The translations under genes and the position numbers were made by a program. A stretch of DNA of 64,000 nucleotides from an uncultured Mobiluncus sp. (lineage in GTDB: Bacteria; Actinomycetota; Actinomycetes; Actinomycetales; Actinomycetaceae), in contig NZ_CALUCZ010000014.1 of assembly GCF_943914685.1 (NCBI RefSeq), forward strand, positions 6,039 to 70,038, given 5' to 3'. Under the pieces are notes generated by a model that saw nothing but the letters and a program-made list of their open reading frames with translations, was not told where the DNA came from and made no database searches. The stretch's first letter is position 1; each line of letters begins with the position of its first letter. Below, piece after piece: positions 17,882 to 26,822 of this stretch.

Positions 17882-18583
17882 GTGGCAAACCAGAGTTCAC
17901 GAGGTCGAAAGTGTTTACTCATCGGAGCGATTCTGGTCCTGGCCCTAGTGCTGGCGGGCGGTGCCGCGTTCCTATTGTGGAATGGGAACGCAAAAGGTTC
18001 GTGGCGCCTAGCTGACGCTTGGAGCGGCCAGAATCTGAATCATCCCGGGCCGGTAGGGGAAAAGATGCTGGCGGGTGCCGTGGCTTACCTTGCTACCTCG
18101 CCGAAATATGACGGTTCCAAAGTGTATCCCGGTGGGGTGCCAAATGACGGCACCGGGGTGTGTACCGACGTGGTGTGGTACGCCGCCAAAGCGGCGGGAA
18201 TGGACTTGCGGGACCTGGTCGATGCGGATCGGCGGGCTGACCCACAGGCTTACGCCGCCGCGGCCCCTGAGGGCGAGACTCCCAATCCAGACATCGATTA
18301 CCGGCGCGTGCGCAATCTCATCGTCTATTTCGACCGTCACGCCCAAAGCCTGACCACCGACACAACGGACGTGGCGTCTTGGCAGCCCGGAGACATCGTG
18401 GTGTGGAAAGAACACGTGGCGGTTATCTCAGATAGACGCAACGCCCAGGGTTTACCCTATGTTTTGCACCATGAAGGCGACGGGATATGGTCTCGCTATG
18501 AAGCGGACGCTTTTCGGCAACGCGGGGAACCCTGGCGGCACTATCGGCTGGAATCTTTGGGTGCGCAAGTTGCTGGTCACTAG
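17882..18583 (+). CDS. DUF1287-domain extracytoplasmic protein
   Basis: The 233-aa product has one N-terminal membrane helix (residues 13-34, GAILVLALVLAGGAAFLL), so the rest is outside the membrane. The domain contains GTGVCTDVVWYAAKAAGMDL, NPDIDYRRVRNLIVYF and QPGDIVVWK...HVAVISD, the Cys and His pattern of DUF1287, a family related to NlpC/P60-like amidases. A role in cell-wall peptide cleavage is likely by fold but unproven. GTG start with AAGGAG 5 nt upstream. It lies 58 nt after pheT and may be read from the same promoter. Confidence 0.82.
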   Translation: MANQSSRGRKCLLIGAILVLALVLAGGAAFLLWNGNAKGSWRLADAWSGQNLNHPGPVGEKMLAGAVAYLATSPKYDGSKVYPGGVPNDGTGVCTDVVWYAAKAAGMDLRDLVDADRRADPQAYAAAAPEGETPNPDIDYRRVRNLIVYFDRHAQSLTTDTTDVASWQPGDIVVWKEHVAVISDRRNAQGLPYVLHHEGDGIWSRYEADAFRQRGEPWRHYRLESLGAQVAGH

Positions 18584-18630
18584 CCCGTTGGGGCGTTTTT
18601 TCGGTTATCTCAAGCCATTCTCGAAACCTT

Positions 18631-18670
18631 TTAGCATAAATATGCAACTCTATGAATAAACATGTATAGT
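18631..18670 (+). promoter_or_regulatory. Two ARG-box-like operators over the argC leaderless promoter
   Basis: TTAGCATAAATATGCAAC (18631-18648) and TATGAATAAACATGTATA (18651-18668) resemble the ArgR operator (consensus wNTGAATwwwwATTCANw), spaced 2 nt apart as is usual for paired boxes bound by an ArgR hexamer. The second box overlaps TATAGT (18665-18670), the likely -10; the argC ATG begins 7 nt after it, so the mRNA is probably leaderless. Binding here would directly block RNA polymerase. Confidence 0.7.
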
Positions 18671-18677
18671 TGGTGGT

Positions 18678-19760
18678 ATGGCAGAGATTTCAGGTAAAAA
18701 GGTCAAAGTCGCGGTGGCGGGAGCTTCCGGTTTTGCCGGTGGTGAGCTGCTGCGATTGCTGTTGAATCACCCCCAGGTAGAGATTGGAGCTCTAACAGCG
18801 GCGTCCTCGGCCGGCGAGCCGTTAGGAAAGCATCACCCCCATCTGTTCCCTCTGGCCCAGCGAGTGCTGCAGCCTACAGACGTTGAGAATCTGGCGGGTC
18901 ATGATGTCATCTTCTTGGGTTTGCCGCATGGCGCTTCGGGTCAGGTGACGCGCGCCCTGCGTGATGCCGGGGTAAAGTCCCTGCTCATTGACTGCGGGGC
19001 GGATCACCGTTTGACCGACCCGGCCGCGTGGCGCGACTACTACCATTCGGAACCCGAGGAACCTTGGGCGTATTCGCTGCCGGAGCTGCTGCACGCCAAC
19101 GAAAGTGTGGCACAGGCGCAGCGCGCCGTGTTGCGTCAGGCTTCGGAGATTGCGGTACCGGGGTGCAATGTGACCGCGGTGACTTTGGCGCTGCTGCCGG
19201 CGGTGTGGGCAGGACTGGTGGATACCTCTGACATTGTGGCGAACCTTGCGGTGGGCTATTCCGGGGCTGGCAAAGCCATGAAATCTCATTTGATGGCCGT
19301 GGCGGCATTCGGCAATGCCCAAGGCTATGCCATGGCCGGCGTACACCGGCATATCCCCGAAATCGCTCAAAATTTCCGAGTCGCCGGCGCCAGCGAAGTC
19401 AAGCTCAGTTTCACTCCCGTATTGGTTCCCATGAATCGCGGCATTCTCGCCACCGTTACTGCGCCCCTAGTGGGGACGAGTGACCCGAGCGAGCTGCGTC
19501 GGGTCTATCACGAAGTTTGTGACAACGAACCCTTACTGGAATTCCTTTCCGAGGGCATCTGGCCCACCGTGTCGATGGTGAGCGGCTGCGCAAAAGCGGC
19601 GATTCAAGTGGCGGTGGACGAACGCGCCGGTAAAGTTGTGGCGCAATGCGCTATCGATAATTTGGGCAAGGGCACCGCGGCAGGCGCCATTCAAGGCATG
19701 AACCTGGCTCTGGACTTCCCGGAGCTGACCGGGGTTCCGGTGGTATCAACCGCGCCGTAA
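18678..19760 (+). CDS. argC: N-acetyl-gamma-glutamyl-phosphate reductase
   Basis: ArgC reduces N-acetylglutamyl phosphate to the semialdehyde with NADPH, the third step of arginine synthesis. The 360-aa protein has the dinucleotide-binding start VAVAGASGFAGGELLRLL (residues 11-28), the catalytic Cys163 in VPGCNVTAVTLALLPA and the C-terminal TVSMVSGCAKAAIQVAVDE. It is the first gene of the arg cluster and has no Shine-Dalgarno sequence; a -10 box 7 nt upstream suggests leaderless translation. Confidence 0.96.
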   Translation: MAEISGKKVKVAVAGASGFAGGELLRLLLNHPQVEIGALTAASSAGEPLGKHHPHLFPLAQRVLQPTDVENLAGHDVIFLGLPHGASGQVTRALRDAGVKSLLIDCGADHRLTDPAAWRDYYHSEPEEPWAYSLPELLHANESVAQAQRAVLRQASEIAVPGCNVTAVTLALLPAVWAGLVDTSDIVANLAVGYSGAGKAMKSHLMAVAAFGNAQGYAMAGVHRHIPEIAQNFRVAGASEVKLSFTPVLVPMNRGILATVTAPLVGTSDPSELRRVYHEVCDNEPLLEFLSEGIWPTVSMVSGCAKAAIQVAVDERAGKVVAQCAIDNLGKGTAAGAIQGMNLALDFPELTGVPVVSTAP

Positions 19761-19767
19761 CCATTTT

Positions 19768-19823
19768 TTGTAAATTTATACAGGATAGCTTATATTTATA
19801 AAAACTGTTTAGGAAACAGTTTT
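19768..19823 (+). promoter_or_regulatory. Second ARG-box-like pair and a perfect hairpin before argJ
   Basis: AT-rich sequences TTGTAAATTTATACAG (19768-19783) and AGCTTATATTTATAAAA (19787-19803) look like a second pair of ArgR half-palindromes. Immediately after, AAAACTGTTT (19801-19810) and AAACAGTTTT (19814-19823) form a perfect 10-bp inverted repeat with a 3-nt loop, ending 5 nt before the AGGAGGT ribosome-binding site. It could be an operator, a weak terminator/attenuator or a processing site. Confidence 0.5.
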
Positions 19824-19839
19824 ATGCAGGAGGTAGGCA

Positions 19840-21003
19840 GTGAGCGTCACTTATCCCCGTGGTTTCAAAGCCGCCGGTGCCCATGTGGGGCTGCGCGGCA
19901 AACTACACCCGGATATGGCCATCGTGAGGAATCTGGGTCCAGATTCTACCGTGGCGGGAGTGTTTACCTCCAATCGTGTGTTTGCCGCCCCGGTGGGTTG
20001 GGACCGGAAGGTCGTGGCGGGCGGCCAAGCTCAAGCGGTGGTCATCAACTCGGCTATCGCCAACGCCTGCACCGGTGAACAGGGGGATCGTGATGCCGCC
20101 GCGATGGCAGCACATCTGGGTCAGGTCCTCGGCGTGGCTGAAAATGAATGTCTGGTGTGCTCCACCGGAATCATCGGACGCGCTTTAGATATGCCAAAAA
20201 TGATCGCCGGCATTGACACAGTCGCCGCTAAACTGCGTGAGGACGGAGGCGACGAGGCGGCCGAAGCTATCCTCACCACCGACACAAAGTCGAAAACAGC
20301 CACCCACGAAAGCTCTTCCGGGTGGAAAATCGGCGGCATGGCGAAAGGAGCCGGAATGTTGGCTCCCACCCTGGCGACCATGATTGTGGTTATCACCACC
20401 GACGCAGTTTGGGACAGCACCGCCCTACAGACGATACTGTCCGACACAGTTGAAAAAACGTTCAACCGCCTCGACTCGGACGGCTGTATGTCCACCAACG
20501 ACACCGTGCTGCTGCTGGCATCTGGTGCCTCCGGGGTCAAGCCCGACCCGGACGAGTTCGCCGCCGGCCTTTTGCAAGTCTGTAAAAGCCTGGCCCTGCA
20601 GCTGTTGGGAGACGCCGAGGGAGCCCACCACGATATTGAGATTCGAGTGACCGGGGCTGCCAGCGAAGCGGGCGCCCTTGAGGCCGCCCGGACGATTTCG
20701 CGGTCCAACCTGGTGAAAACTGCCGTGTACGGCAACGATCCGAACTGGGGGCGTATCCTGTCCCAGCTGGGTACGGTACCGGAAGACGTCTTGCCTTTCG
20801 ACCCGGCTCATGTCGATGTTTCTATTAACGGCGTAAAAGTTTGTAAAGACGGGGGGATCGGTGAGGACCCCTACCTGGCTGACATGAGTCCGCGAGAGTG
20901 CCACATTTTGGTAGAGCTGCACGCCGGTCAGGAAGAGGCCCACCTGTGGACCAGTGACTTGACCCACGAATACGTGCATATCAACGGGGATTACACCACG
21001 TAA
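19840..21003 (+). CDS. argJ: Bifunctional glutamate N-acetyltransferase / amino-acid acetyltransferase
   Basis: ArgJ moves the acetyl group from N-acetylornithine to glutamate, closing the acetyl cycle; many forms also use acetyl-CoA. The 387-aa precursor self-cleaves before Thr177 in GMLAPTLATMIV, giving alpha and beta chains. Other conserved parts are VINSAIANACTGEQGD and KTAVYGNDPNWGRILSQLG. GTG start with a strong AGGAGGT 5 nt upstream. The 79-nt gap from argC holds its own regulatory sequences, so argJ may be controlled separately. No argA is needed if this enzyme is bifunctional. Confidence 0.96.
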   Translation: MSVTYPRGFKAAGAHVGLRGKLHPDMAIVRNLGPDSTVAGVFTSNRVFAAPVGWDRKVVAGGQAQAVVINSAIANACTGEQGDRDAAAMAAHLGQVLGVAENECLVCSTGIIGRALDMPKMIAGIDTVAAKLREDGGDEAAEAILTTDTKSKTATHESSSGWKIGGMAKGAGMLAPTLATMIVVITTDAVWDSTALQTILSDTVEKTFNRLDSDGCMSTNDTVLLLASGASGVKPDPDEFAAGLLQVCKSLALQLLGDAEGAHHDIEIRVTGAASEAGALEAARTISRSNLVKTAVYGNDPNWGRILSQLGTVPEDVLPFDPAHVDVSINGVKVCKDGGIGEDPYLADMSPRECHILVELHAGQEEAHLWTSDLTHEYVHINGDYTT

Positions 21004-21069
21004 CTAGCCCTAGCGGGGAATTCCCCGGCCGGAAACACGGTACAGGACCGAACAAATGGAAGGAACGCG

Positions 21070-21993
21070 ATGATTACGCCGATACAAAAGACCGAAGTGC
21101 TGCTGGAGGCCATGCCGTGGCTGCGCAGCTACCGCGGCGCTACCGTCGTCATCAAATACGGCGGCAACGCGATGGTCAACGAGGATTTGCGTCGCGCTTT
21201 CGCCGCCGATATTCAGTTCCTGCATCAGGTCGGTTTGCGGACGGTCGTGGTACACGGCGGTGGTCCACAGATTTCCGAAATGCTGGACCGTCTGGGCTTG
21301 GAGGCGCCTTTCATCAACGGCTACCGGGTGACGACCCCGGAAGTCATGGAGGTTGTGCGCATGGTCCTCACCGGCAAGGTTCAACGTGAACTCGTGGGCC
21401 TGCTCAATGTGGAGGAATCTCTGGCAATCGGTCTCACCGGCGAGGACGCCGGCCTGTTTGGGGCGCGGAAACGCCAATGCCCCCCGGACAGCGACCTAGG
21501 ACTGGTCGGGGACATCGTCAATGTTCACCCCCGCGCTGTCGTGGATATGCTGGAACGGGGCAACATTCCGGTCATTTCCTCTATCGCACCTTCCGTTGAC
21601 GACCCCAACGTTGTGCTGAACGTCAACGCCGACGCGGTCGCGGCGGCCCTGGCTATCGGTTTAAAGGCGCGCAAGCTCATTATCCTCACCGATGTCGAGG
21701 GACTTTACCGGGACATTGACAATCCGGCATCTCTCATCAGATACTTGACCGCCAGCGAATTGGCGCGCATGCTGCCGACTTTGAAATCGGGAATGGTGCC
21801 GAAAATGCAGGCCTGTCTAGATGCTGTCCAGGGCGGCGTGTCCCGAGCGACTATCATCGACGGCCGACTGGCCCACTCCATGCTCCTCGAAATCGTGACT
21901 GACCAAGGAACCGGTACCGAAGTCATTCCCGATAACCTCCGTCCGCTGCGCCCTCATGACGGAGATCCTCTGCCCACGATGCAGTTCCGGTGA
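21070..21993 (+). CDS. argB: Acetylglutamate kinase
   Basis: ArgB phosphorylates N-acetylglutamate with ATP. The 307-aa protein has the amino-acid-kinase fold signatures VIKYGGNAMV (residues 31-40), VVVHGGGPQISEML and ILTDVEGLYRD, and the C-terminal SGMVPKMQACLDAV. An N-terminal helix (residues 5-18) is the feature that in hexameric enzymes allows feedback inhibition by arginine, so inhibition is plausible. GGAAGGAAC precedes the ATG. Confidence 0.96.
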   Translation: MITPIQKTEVLLEAMPWLRSYRGATVVIKYGGNAMVNEDLRRAFAADIQFLHQVGLRTVVVHGGGPQISEMLDRLGLEAPFINGYRVTTPEVMEVVRMVLTGKVQRELVGLLNVEESLAIGLTGEDAGLFGARKRQCPPDSDLGLVGDIVNVHPRAVVDMLERGNIPVISSIAPSVDDPNVVLNVNADAVAAALAIGLKARKLIILTDVEGLYRDIDNPASLIRYLTASELARMLPTLKSGMVPKMQACLDAVQGGVSRATIIDGRLAHSMLLEIVTDQGTGTEVIPDNLRPLRPHDGDPLPTMQFR

Positions 21994-22037
21994 GCCTAGC
22001 CCCATACTTCCCAACCGGCCTAGTGAAAGAAGCAAAA

Positions 22038-23288
22038 ATGGACGTCAAAGAGTGGATTACGCGCTACGAAAACTCGATAATGAATACTTTTGGGACGCCG
22101 AAGACCGTGTTGACCCGCGGGGCGGGCTGCTTTGTGTGGGACGAGGACGGCCATCAATACCTCGACTTGTTGGGTGGCATTGCGGTTAACGCCCTGGGGC
22201 ACGGACACCCGAATATCGTCACCGCTCTACATGAACAGGTTGAAACGTTAGGTCACGTCAGCAACTATTTTGCGACCCAGCCTCAGATTGAGGCCGCGGA
22301 GCGGATTTTGTCCATCGTTGAGCCCGGGGGAGCTCCGCAGGGGTCCCGCGTGTTCTTTACCAACTCTGGTACCGAGGCGCTGGAAGCGGCGTTTAAGTTG
22401 GCGCGGGCCCGCGGAGGAGCCGCGCGCAGCAGGTTCTTCGCGCTGGAAAACTCTTTTCACGGTCGTACCATGGGGTCGCTGTCGCTGACCTACAAATCGA
22501 TTTTCCGCGATCCTTTCCTGCCAATGCCCGCCGAAGTCGATTTCCTGCCTTACAACATCGCTGCTCTGGAACGCGCCTTTGACGGCGAGCGAGGAGAGTC
22601 CGTCGCGGCTCTGTTCATCGAGCCAATCCAGGGCGAAGCCGGGGTGCGTCCGATTTCTGACGATTTCCTCAAGGTGGCGCGCGAAGTGACGGCTCGCGCC
22701 GGTGCCCTGCTGGTTTTGGACGAAGTGCAAACTGGCATGGGACGGACAGGAACCTGGATGGCTCACCACCCGTCGGGAATCGTTCCGGACGTGGTGACGT
22801 TGGCAAAAGGGTTGGGCGCTGGGTTCCCGGTCGGGGCTTGCGTGGCTCTTAACGCCGAGGCGGCAAGCGTGTTAAAGCCGGGGATGCACGGTTCAACTTT
22901 TGCGGGCAATCCGCTAGCGGGAGCCTCCGTGTTGGCGATGATTAACACGGTTGAAGAGGAAGGCCTGCTGTCTAACGTACAAAACGTAGGGGAAATCTGG
23001 AAACGCGAGATTCTCGAGCTGGAACACCCCCTCATCAGCGAAGTCCGGGGGAGGGGCTTGCTGCTGGGAATCGGGTTGCGCAATCCTTTGGCCAAACCGC
23101 TGGCAGATGAACTGTTCAAAGCGGGATTCATCGTCAACGCCCCGGACACGTTCACGATTCGTTTGGCGCCGCCGCTCATCATCAACCCGTCTCAGACCCG
23201 TATGTTTACCCAAGCGCTGCCGGAAATCCTCGACCGGGTTCAGCACCAAGCAGACCAAGAGATTCGGCTGGGAGGCTCGCGTGTCTGA
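22038..23288 (+). CDS. argD: Acetylornithine aminotransferase
   Basis: A PLP-dependent class III aminotransferase making N-acetylornithine from the semialdehyde and glutamate. Motifs include the substrate-binding YLDLLGGIAVNALGHGHP, FTNSGTEALEAAFKLAR, FIEPIQGEAGV, LLVLDEVQTGMGRTG and the PLP-lysine segment TLAKGLGAGFPVGA. The frame is open from GTG at 21990, which overlaps the argB stop, but the ATG at 22038 fits the family's usual N-terminus and is preceded by GAAAGAAG. Product 416 aa. Confidence 0.95.
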   Translation: MDVKEWITRYENSIMNTFGTPKTVLTRGAGCFVWDEDGHQYLDLLGGIAVNALGHGHPNIVTALHEQVETLGHVSNYFATQPQIEAAERILSIVEPGGAPQGSRVFFTNSGTEALEAAFKLARARGGAARSRFFALENSFHGRTMGSLSLTYKSIFRDPFLPMPAEVDFLPYNIAALERAFDGERGESVAALFIEPIQGEAGVRPISDDFLKVAREVTARAGALLVLDEVQTGMGRTGTWMAHHPSGIVPDVVTLAKGLGAGFPVGACVALNAEAASVLKPGMHGSTFAGNPLAGASVLAMINTVEEEGLLSNVQNVGEIWKREILELEHPLISEVRGRGLLLGIGLRNPLAKPLADELFKAGFIVNAPDTFTIRLAPPLIINPSQTRMFTQALPEILDRVQHQADQEIRLGGSRV

Positions 23289-23772
23289 AAACCTGGTAGT
23301 GCAATCCAAAATTGCCCGCCATAGCGCCATTTCGCGGCTGTTGGCGGATAACGTGGTGCGCTCTCAAGGGGCTTTGCAAATTCTGCTGGAAAACGCCGGG
23401 TTCTCGGTCACACAAGCGACGCTATCGCGCGACCTGGAGGAACTGGCGGCTACCAAAGTGCGCGATGAGAAAGGGGAGCTACGCTACGTTTTGGGCGGCG
23501 TGCGCACTGCCGCAGATATGCCGTTGCAGCTGCCGGGAACGTTGGAACGCTGGTGCGCCCCGCTTTTGATTCAGGCGACTCAGGCCATGAATCAGGTGGT
23601 GTTGCGCACTCCGCCAGCCACGGCCGGTACCTTGGCGTCGGTCATTGACAAGGAAAATCTAGAACACGTGTTGGGCTGCCTGGCAGGGGACAATACCATT
23701 TTGGTCATCTGCGACAGCGTGGAATCTGCCAAAGAACTGCGCGATAAGCTGCGAGGCCTGGCCAAGCGCTAG
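23281..23772 (+). CDS. argR: Arginine repressor
   Basis: The 163-aa regulator has an N-terminal winged helix (IAISRLL-type start, ATLSRDLEELAATKVR recognition region) and a C-terminal hexamerisation and arginine-binding domain (AGTLASVIDKENLEHVLGCLAGDNTILVIC). It represses the arg genes when arginine is abundant. GTG start at 23281 overlaps the last 8 nt of argD, with GGGAGG just upstream, so the two are translationally coupled. In related actinobacteria argF usually lies between argD and argR; it is missing here. Confidence 0.95.
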   Translation: MSENLVVQSKIARHSAISRLLADNVVRSQGALQILLENAGFSVTQATLSRDLEELAATKVRDEKGELRYVLGGVRTAADMPLQLPGTLERWCAPLLIQATQAMNQVVLRTPPATAGTLASVIDKENLEHVLGCLAGDNTILVICDSVESAKELRDKLRGLAKR

Positions 23773-23855
23773 ACCTACATATTTTCCCCCAGATTTAAAA
23801 CCTCAAGAACACAATTTTTAGACCTATTTATCAAAAATGAGAAAGAGAGAAAACA

Positions 23856-25088
23856 ATGACTGAACGGGTAGTGCTGGCTTATTCCGGCGGTTTGGACACT
23901 TCGGTGGCTATCGGCTGGATGAAAGACAAGCTCGGTGTGGACACGATTGCGGTGTCGGTGGATGTGGGCCAAGGCGGCGAGGATATGGATGTGATCCGCC
24001 AGCGCGCTCTTGATTGCGGGGCAGTGGAAGCCTACATCGCTGACGCTAAAGACGAGTTCGCCACCGAATACTGTATGCCCTCCCTACAAACCAACGGCCT
24101 GTACCAAGGCCAATATCCCCTGGTCTCGGCGCTGTCCCGCCCACTCATCGCCAAACACCTGGTGATGGCGGCCAAACAGTTCGGTGCCACTACCATGGCT
24201 CACGGCTGCACCGGAAAGGGCAATGATCAGGTTCGTTTCGAGGTGTCATTTACCTCGCTGGCGCCGGACTTGAAATGCGTGTCACCGATTCGTGATTTGT
24301 CCCTGCAACGCGATGTGTCGATTGCCTACGCGGAGGAACATCACCTGCCCATCGAAGCGACGAAACACAACCCCTTCTCGATTGACCAAAACTTGTGGGG
24401 CAGGGCCATTGAAACCGGCTTCCTGGAGGACCTGTGGAACGCACCCACCAAAGATGTGTACAACTACACCGATGATCCGGCATTCGCGGGAATTCCCGAT
24501 GAAGTTGTCATCACCTTTGAAAAGGGTATTCCTGTCGCGATTGACGGGGTAAAAATGACTCCGCTGCAGGTCATTCAAGAGATGAACCGGCGTGCTGGCG
24601 CCCAGGGCATTGGGCGTATTGATGTGGTCGAGGACCGTCTGATTGGGATTAAATCGCGTGAAATCTATGAAGCCCCCGGTGCGATGGCACTGATTACCGC
24701 CCATCAAGCCCTGGAAGCCGTGACTTTGGAGCGGATGCAGCTGCGTTACAAGCGTCAGATGGTGGAGCCGGCGTGGTCCGATTTGGTTTACGAGGCACAA
24801 TGGAATTCGCCTCTCAAGAAATCTTTGGACGCTTTCGTGGCGCACACGCAAGAATACGTGTCCGGCGATATTCGGATGGTCATGCACGCCGGGCGTGCGG
24901 TGGTCAATGGGCGCCGTTCTGAGGCTTCCCTCTACGATTTCAAACTGGCGACCTACGATTCTGGGGATTCTTTTAACCAGGATGCGGCGCGCGGGTTCAT
25001 TGAACTGTACGGATTGCAGTCCAAGCTGGCCGCGGCGCGTGACGTAAGGTATGGCAAGGGCATCACGCTGCAGGCCTCGCACCTCTAA
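23856..25088 (+). CDS. argG: Argininosuccinate synthase
   Basis: ArgG joins citrulline and aspartate using ATP. The 410-aa protein has the N-type ATP pyrophosphatase loop AYSGGLDTSVAIGW (residues 8-21), ATTMAHGCTGKGNDQVRFE and SIDQNLWGRAIETG. GAGAGAAAA precedes the ATG. The 83-nt AT-rich gap after argR may hold a separate promoter. A G+C-rich stem-loop at 25132-25163 follows the gene. Confidence 0.97.
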   Translation: MTERVVLAYSGGLDTSVAIGWMKDKLGVDTIAVSVDVGQGGEDMDVIRQRALDCGAVEAYIADAKDEFATEYCMPSLQTNGLYQGQYPLVSALSRPLIAKHLVMAAKQFGATTMAHGCTGKGNDQVRFEVSFTSLAPDLKCVSPIRDLSLQRDVSIAYAEEHHLPIEATKHNPFSIDQNLWGRAIETGFLEDLWNAPTKDVYNYTDDPAFAGIPDEVVITFEKGIPVAIDGVKMTPLQVIQEMNRRAGAQGIGRIDVVEDRLIGIKSREIYEAPGAMALITAHQALEAVTLERMQLRYKRQMVEPAWSDLVYEAQWNSPLKKSLDAFVAHTQEYVSGDIRMVMHAGRAVVNGRRSEASLYDFKLATYDSGDSFNQDAARGFIELYGLQSKLAAARDVRYGKGITLQASHL

Positions 25089-25131
25089 GTCCCTGTCCCG
25101 GTTTTCCGGGCTGCAGCCTCGTTTCAGTTCC

Positions 25132-25163
25132 CCGGCAGCCGAGCCAATCGGTTTGGCTGCCGG
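25132..25163 (+). terminator. Stem-loop between argG and argH
   Basis: CCGGCAGCC (25132-25140) pairs with GGCTGCCGG (25155-25163) around a 14-nt loop. There is no T tract, so it may only attenuate transcription or stabilise the argG message. Confidence 0.4.
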
Positions 25164-25198
25164 TGGTACTGTGGCGTTGAGAGAGAAAAGGAGTACAC

Positions 25199-26602
25199 AT
25201 GAGTGAAAAGTTGGCCCTGTGGGGCGGCAGATTCCAGGGCGGACCTGCCCAAGCGTTGGCGGCACTGTCGGTGTCCACCCAGTTTGATTGGCGTTTAGCA
25301 GATTACGACTTACAGGGCTCTTTGGCTCATGCCCAAGCGCTGCGGGCGGCGGGGCTGCTGACTGAGTCGGAATACGCCGACTTGAGCGCCGCCCTGCGCC
25401 GTCTGCGGGCAGACGTGGCTGACGGAACTTTCACCTTTTCCCCCGATGACGAGGACGTTCATACCGCTCTGGAACGCGGATTGCTACAAGAGAACTACGC
25501 CGGGCCGGAACTGGGCGGAAAACTGCGGGCGGGACGCTCCCGCAATGACCAGATTGCCACCCTGGTGCGGATGTACCTGCGCGACGCCGCCACTCACCTG
25601 CAAGGGCTGATAACGGCGCTTTGCCAGGCGATTTTGTCCCAGGCCGACCGTGCTGGAACCCATATCATGCCTGGTCGGACGCATATGCAGCATGCCCAGC
25701 CGGTGTTGGTGGCGCACCAGCTGATGGCTCATTTTTGGCCCCAGCTGCGCAACTTGGAGCGTTTGCGGGACTGGGAAAAGCGCAATGATGCCTCCCCTTA
25801 CGGGGGCGGAGCCTTGGCCGGTAATACGCTGGGGCTGGATCCGGAACTGGTTGCCCGTGAGCTGGGCTTTTCCCAGGTGTGTCCGAATTCTATTGATGCC
25901 ACGGCTTCACGAGACGGGGTGGTGGAGTTTCTCTATGTCCTCACCCAGGTGGCGGTGGATATGTCGCGGTTGGCGGAGGAAATCATTATCTGGAACACCG
26001 CCGAGTTTGGCTACGTTACGTTGGACGATTCCTATTCGACCGGGTCCAGCATTATGCCGCAAAAGAAGAATCCGGATGTGGCTGAACTGGCTCGCGGCAA
26101 GGCGGGACGTCTGCTAGGCGACTTGACGGGATTGCTGGCCACGATGAAAGGTTTGCCGCTGGCTTACGACCGGGACCTGCAGGAGGACAAAGAACCGGTG
26201 TTTGACGCTATCGACACCCTGGAAGTCCTGCTGCCGGCGGTGACCGGAATGGTGGACACCATGACCCTGCACTATGAGCGCCTGGAAACGCTGTCTACCG
26301 CCGGTTTCTCCCTGGCGACCGACATCGCCGAATGGCTGGTGAAACACGGTATGCCGTTCCGTCATGCGCACGAAGTGTCGGGAGCCTGTGTGGCGTTGGC
26401 AGAAGGGCGGGGCGTTGGGCTGGAGGACCTCAGCGATGCTGATTTTGCGGGGGTTGACCCGCTGCTGACCCCTGAGGTTCGCGACGTCCTGACCGCTGCC
26501 GGTTCGGTTCGGGCCCGCCGCGGGGTGGGAGGTACCGCTCCGGAGCGCGTGGCTGAACAGATTGCGGCGGCCCGCCAGCAATTGCAAGTGTTCCAGCGCT
26601 AA
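25199..26602 (+). CDS. argH: Argininosuccinate lyase
   Basis: ArgH splits argininosuccinate into arginine and fumarate, the last step of the pathway. The 467-aa protein carries the aspartase/fumarase-superfamily signature GSSIMPQKKNPDVAEL (catalytic Ser in the flexible loop), together with HTALERGLL, AGRSRNDQIATLVRMYL and GRTHMQHAQPV. AAAAGGAG precedes the ATG. Last gene of the arg cluster. Confidence 0.96.
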   Translation: MSEKLALWGGRFQGGPAQALAALSVSTQFDWRLADYDLQGSLAHAQALRAAGLLTESEYADLSAALRRLRADVADGTFTFSPDDEDVHTALERGLLQENYAGPELGGKLRAGRSRNDQIATLVRMYLRDAATHLQGLITALCQAILSQADRAGTHIMPGRTHMQHAQPVLVAHQLMAHFWPQLRNLERLRDWEKRNDASPYGGGALAGNTLGLDPELVARELGFSQVCPNSIDATASRDGVVEFLYVLTQVAVDMSRLAEEIIIWNTAEFGYVTLDDSYSTGSSIMPQKKNPDVAELARGKAGRLLGDLTGLLATMKGLPLAYDRDLQEDKEPVFDAIDTLEVLLPAVTGMVDTMTLHYERLETLSTAGFSLATDIAEWLVKHGMPFRHAHEVSGACVALAEGRGVGLEDLSDADFAGVDPLLTPEVRDVLTAAGSVRARRGVGGTAPERVAEQIAAARQQLQVFQR

Positions 26603-26611
26603 CGCGGCCCG

Positions 26612-26638
26612 ACCGGGGTGGTGCAGTGCCACCCCGGT
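26612..26638 (+). terminator. Stem-loop after argH
   Basis: ACCGGGGTGG (26612-26621) and CCACCCCGGT (26629-26638) form a 10-bp stem with a 7-nt loop starting 9 nt after the argH stop. The T tract is missing, so efficiency is uncertain. Confidence 0.5.
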
Positions 26639-26683
26639 AGCGGCCAGCGGCACCCCCGCCTAACGTTCATGTTGTGTAGACAA

Positions 26684-26724
26684 ACTAAACTTTAGTGTAC
26701 ATAGAATGTAAATAGAGGTATAAT
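26684..26724 (+). promoter_or_regulatory. Promoter and inverted-repeat operator of the 50-aa gene
   Basis: A consensus TATAAT lies at 26719-26724. ACTAAA (26684-26689) and TTTAGT (26691-26696) form an inverted repeat around one base, just before and overlapping the place of the -35 element (TGTACA near 26696-26701). A dimeric regulator could bind there. The predicted 5' leader to the start codon is about 90 nt. Confidence 0.5.
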
Positions 26725-26822
26725 AAAGACATCGAGCGAACATCTGTGATGACCGACTCGAGAGGTGGACACAAGGCTCACCGAGACGTGTACAGAGTGA
26801 TAGCAAAGGAGGTGCAACGGTT

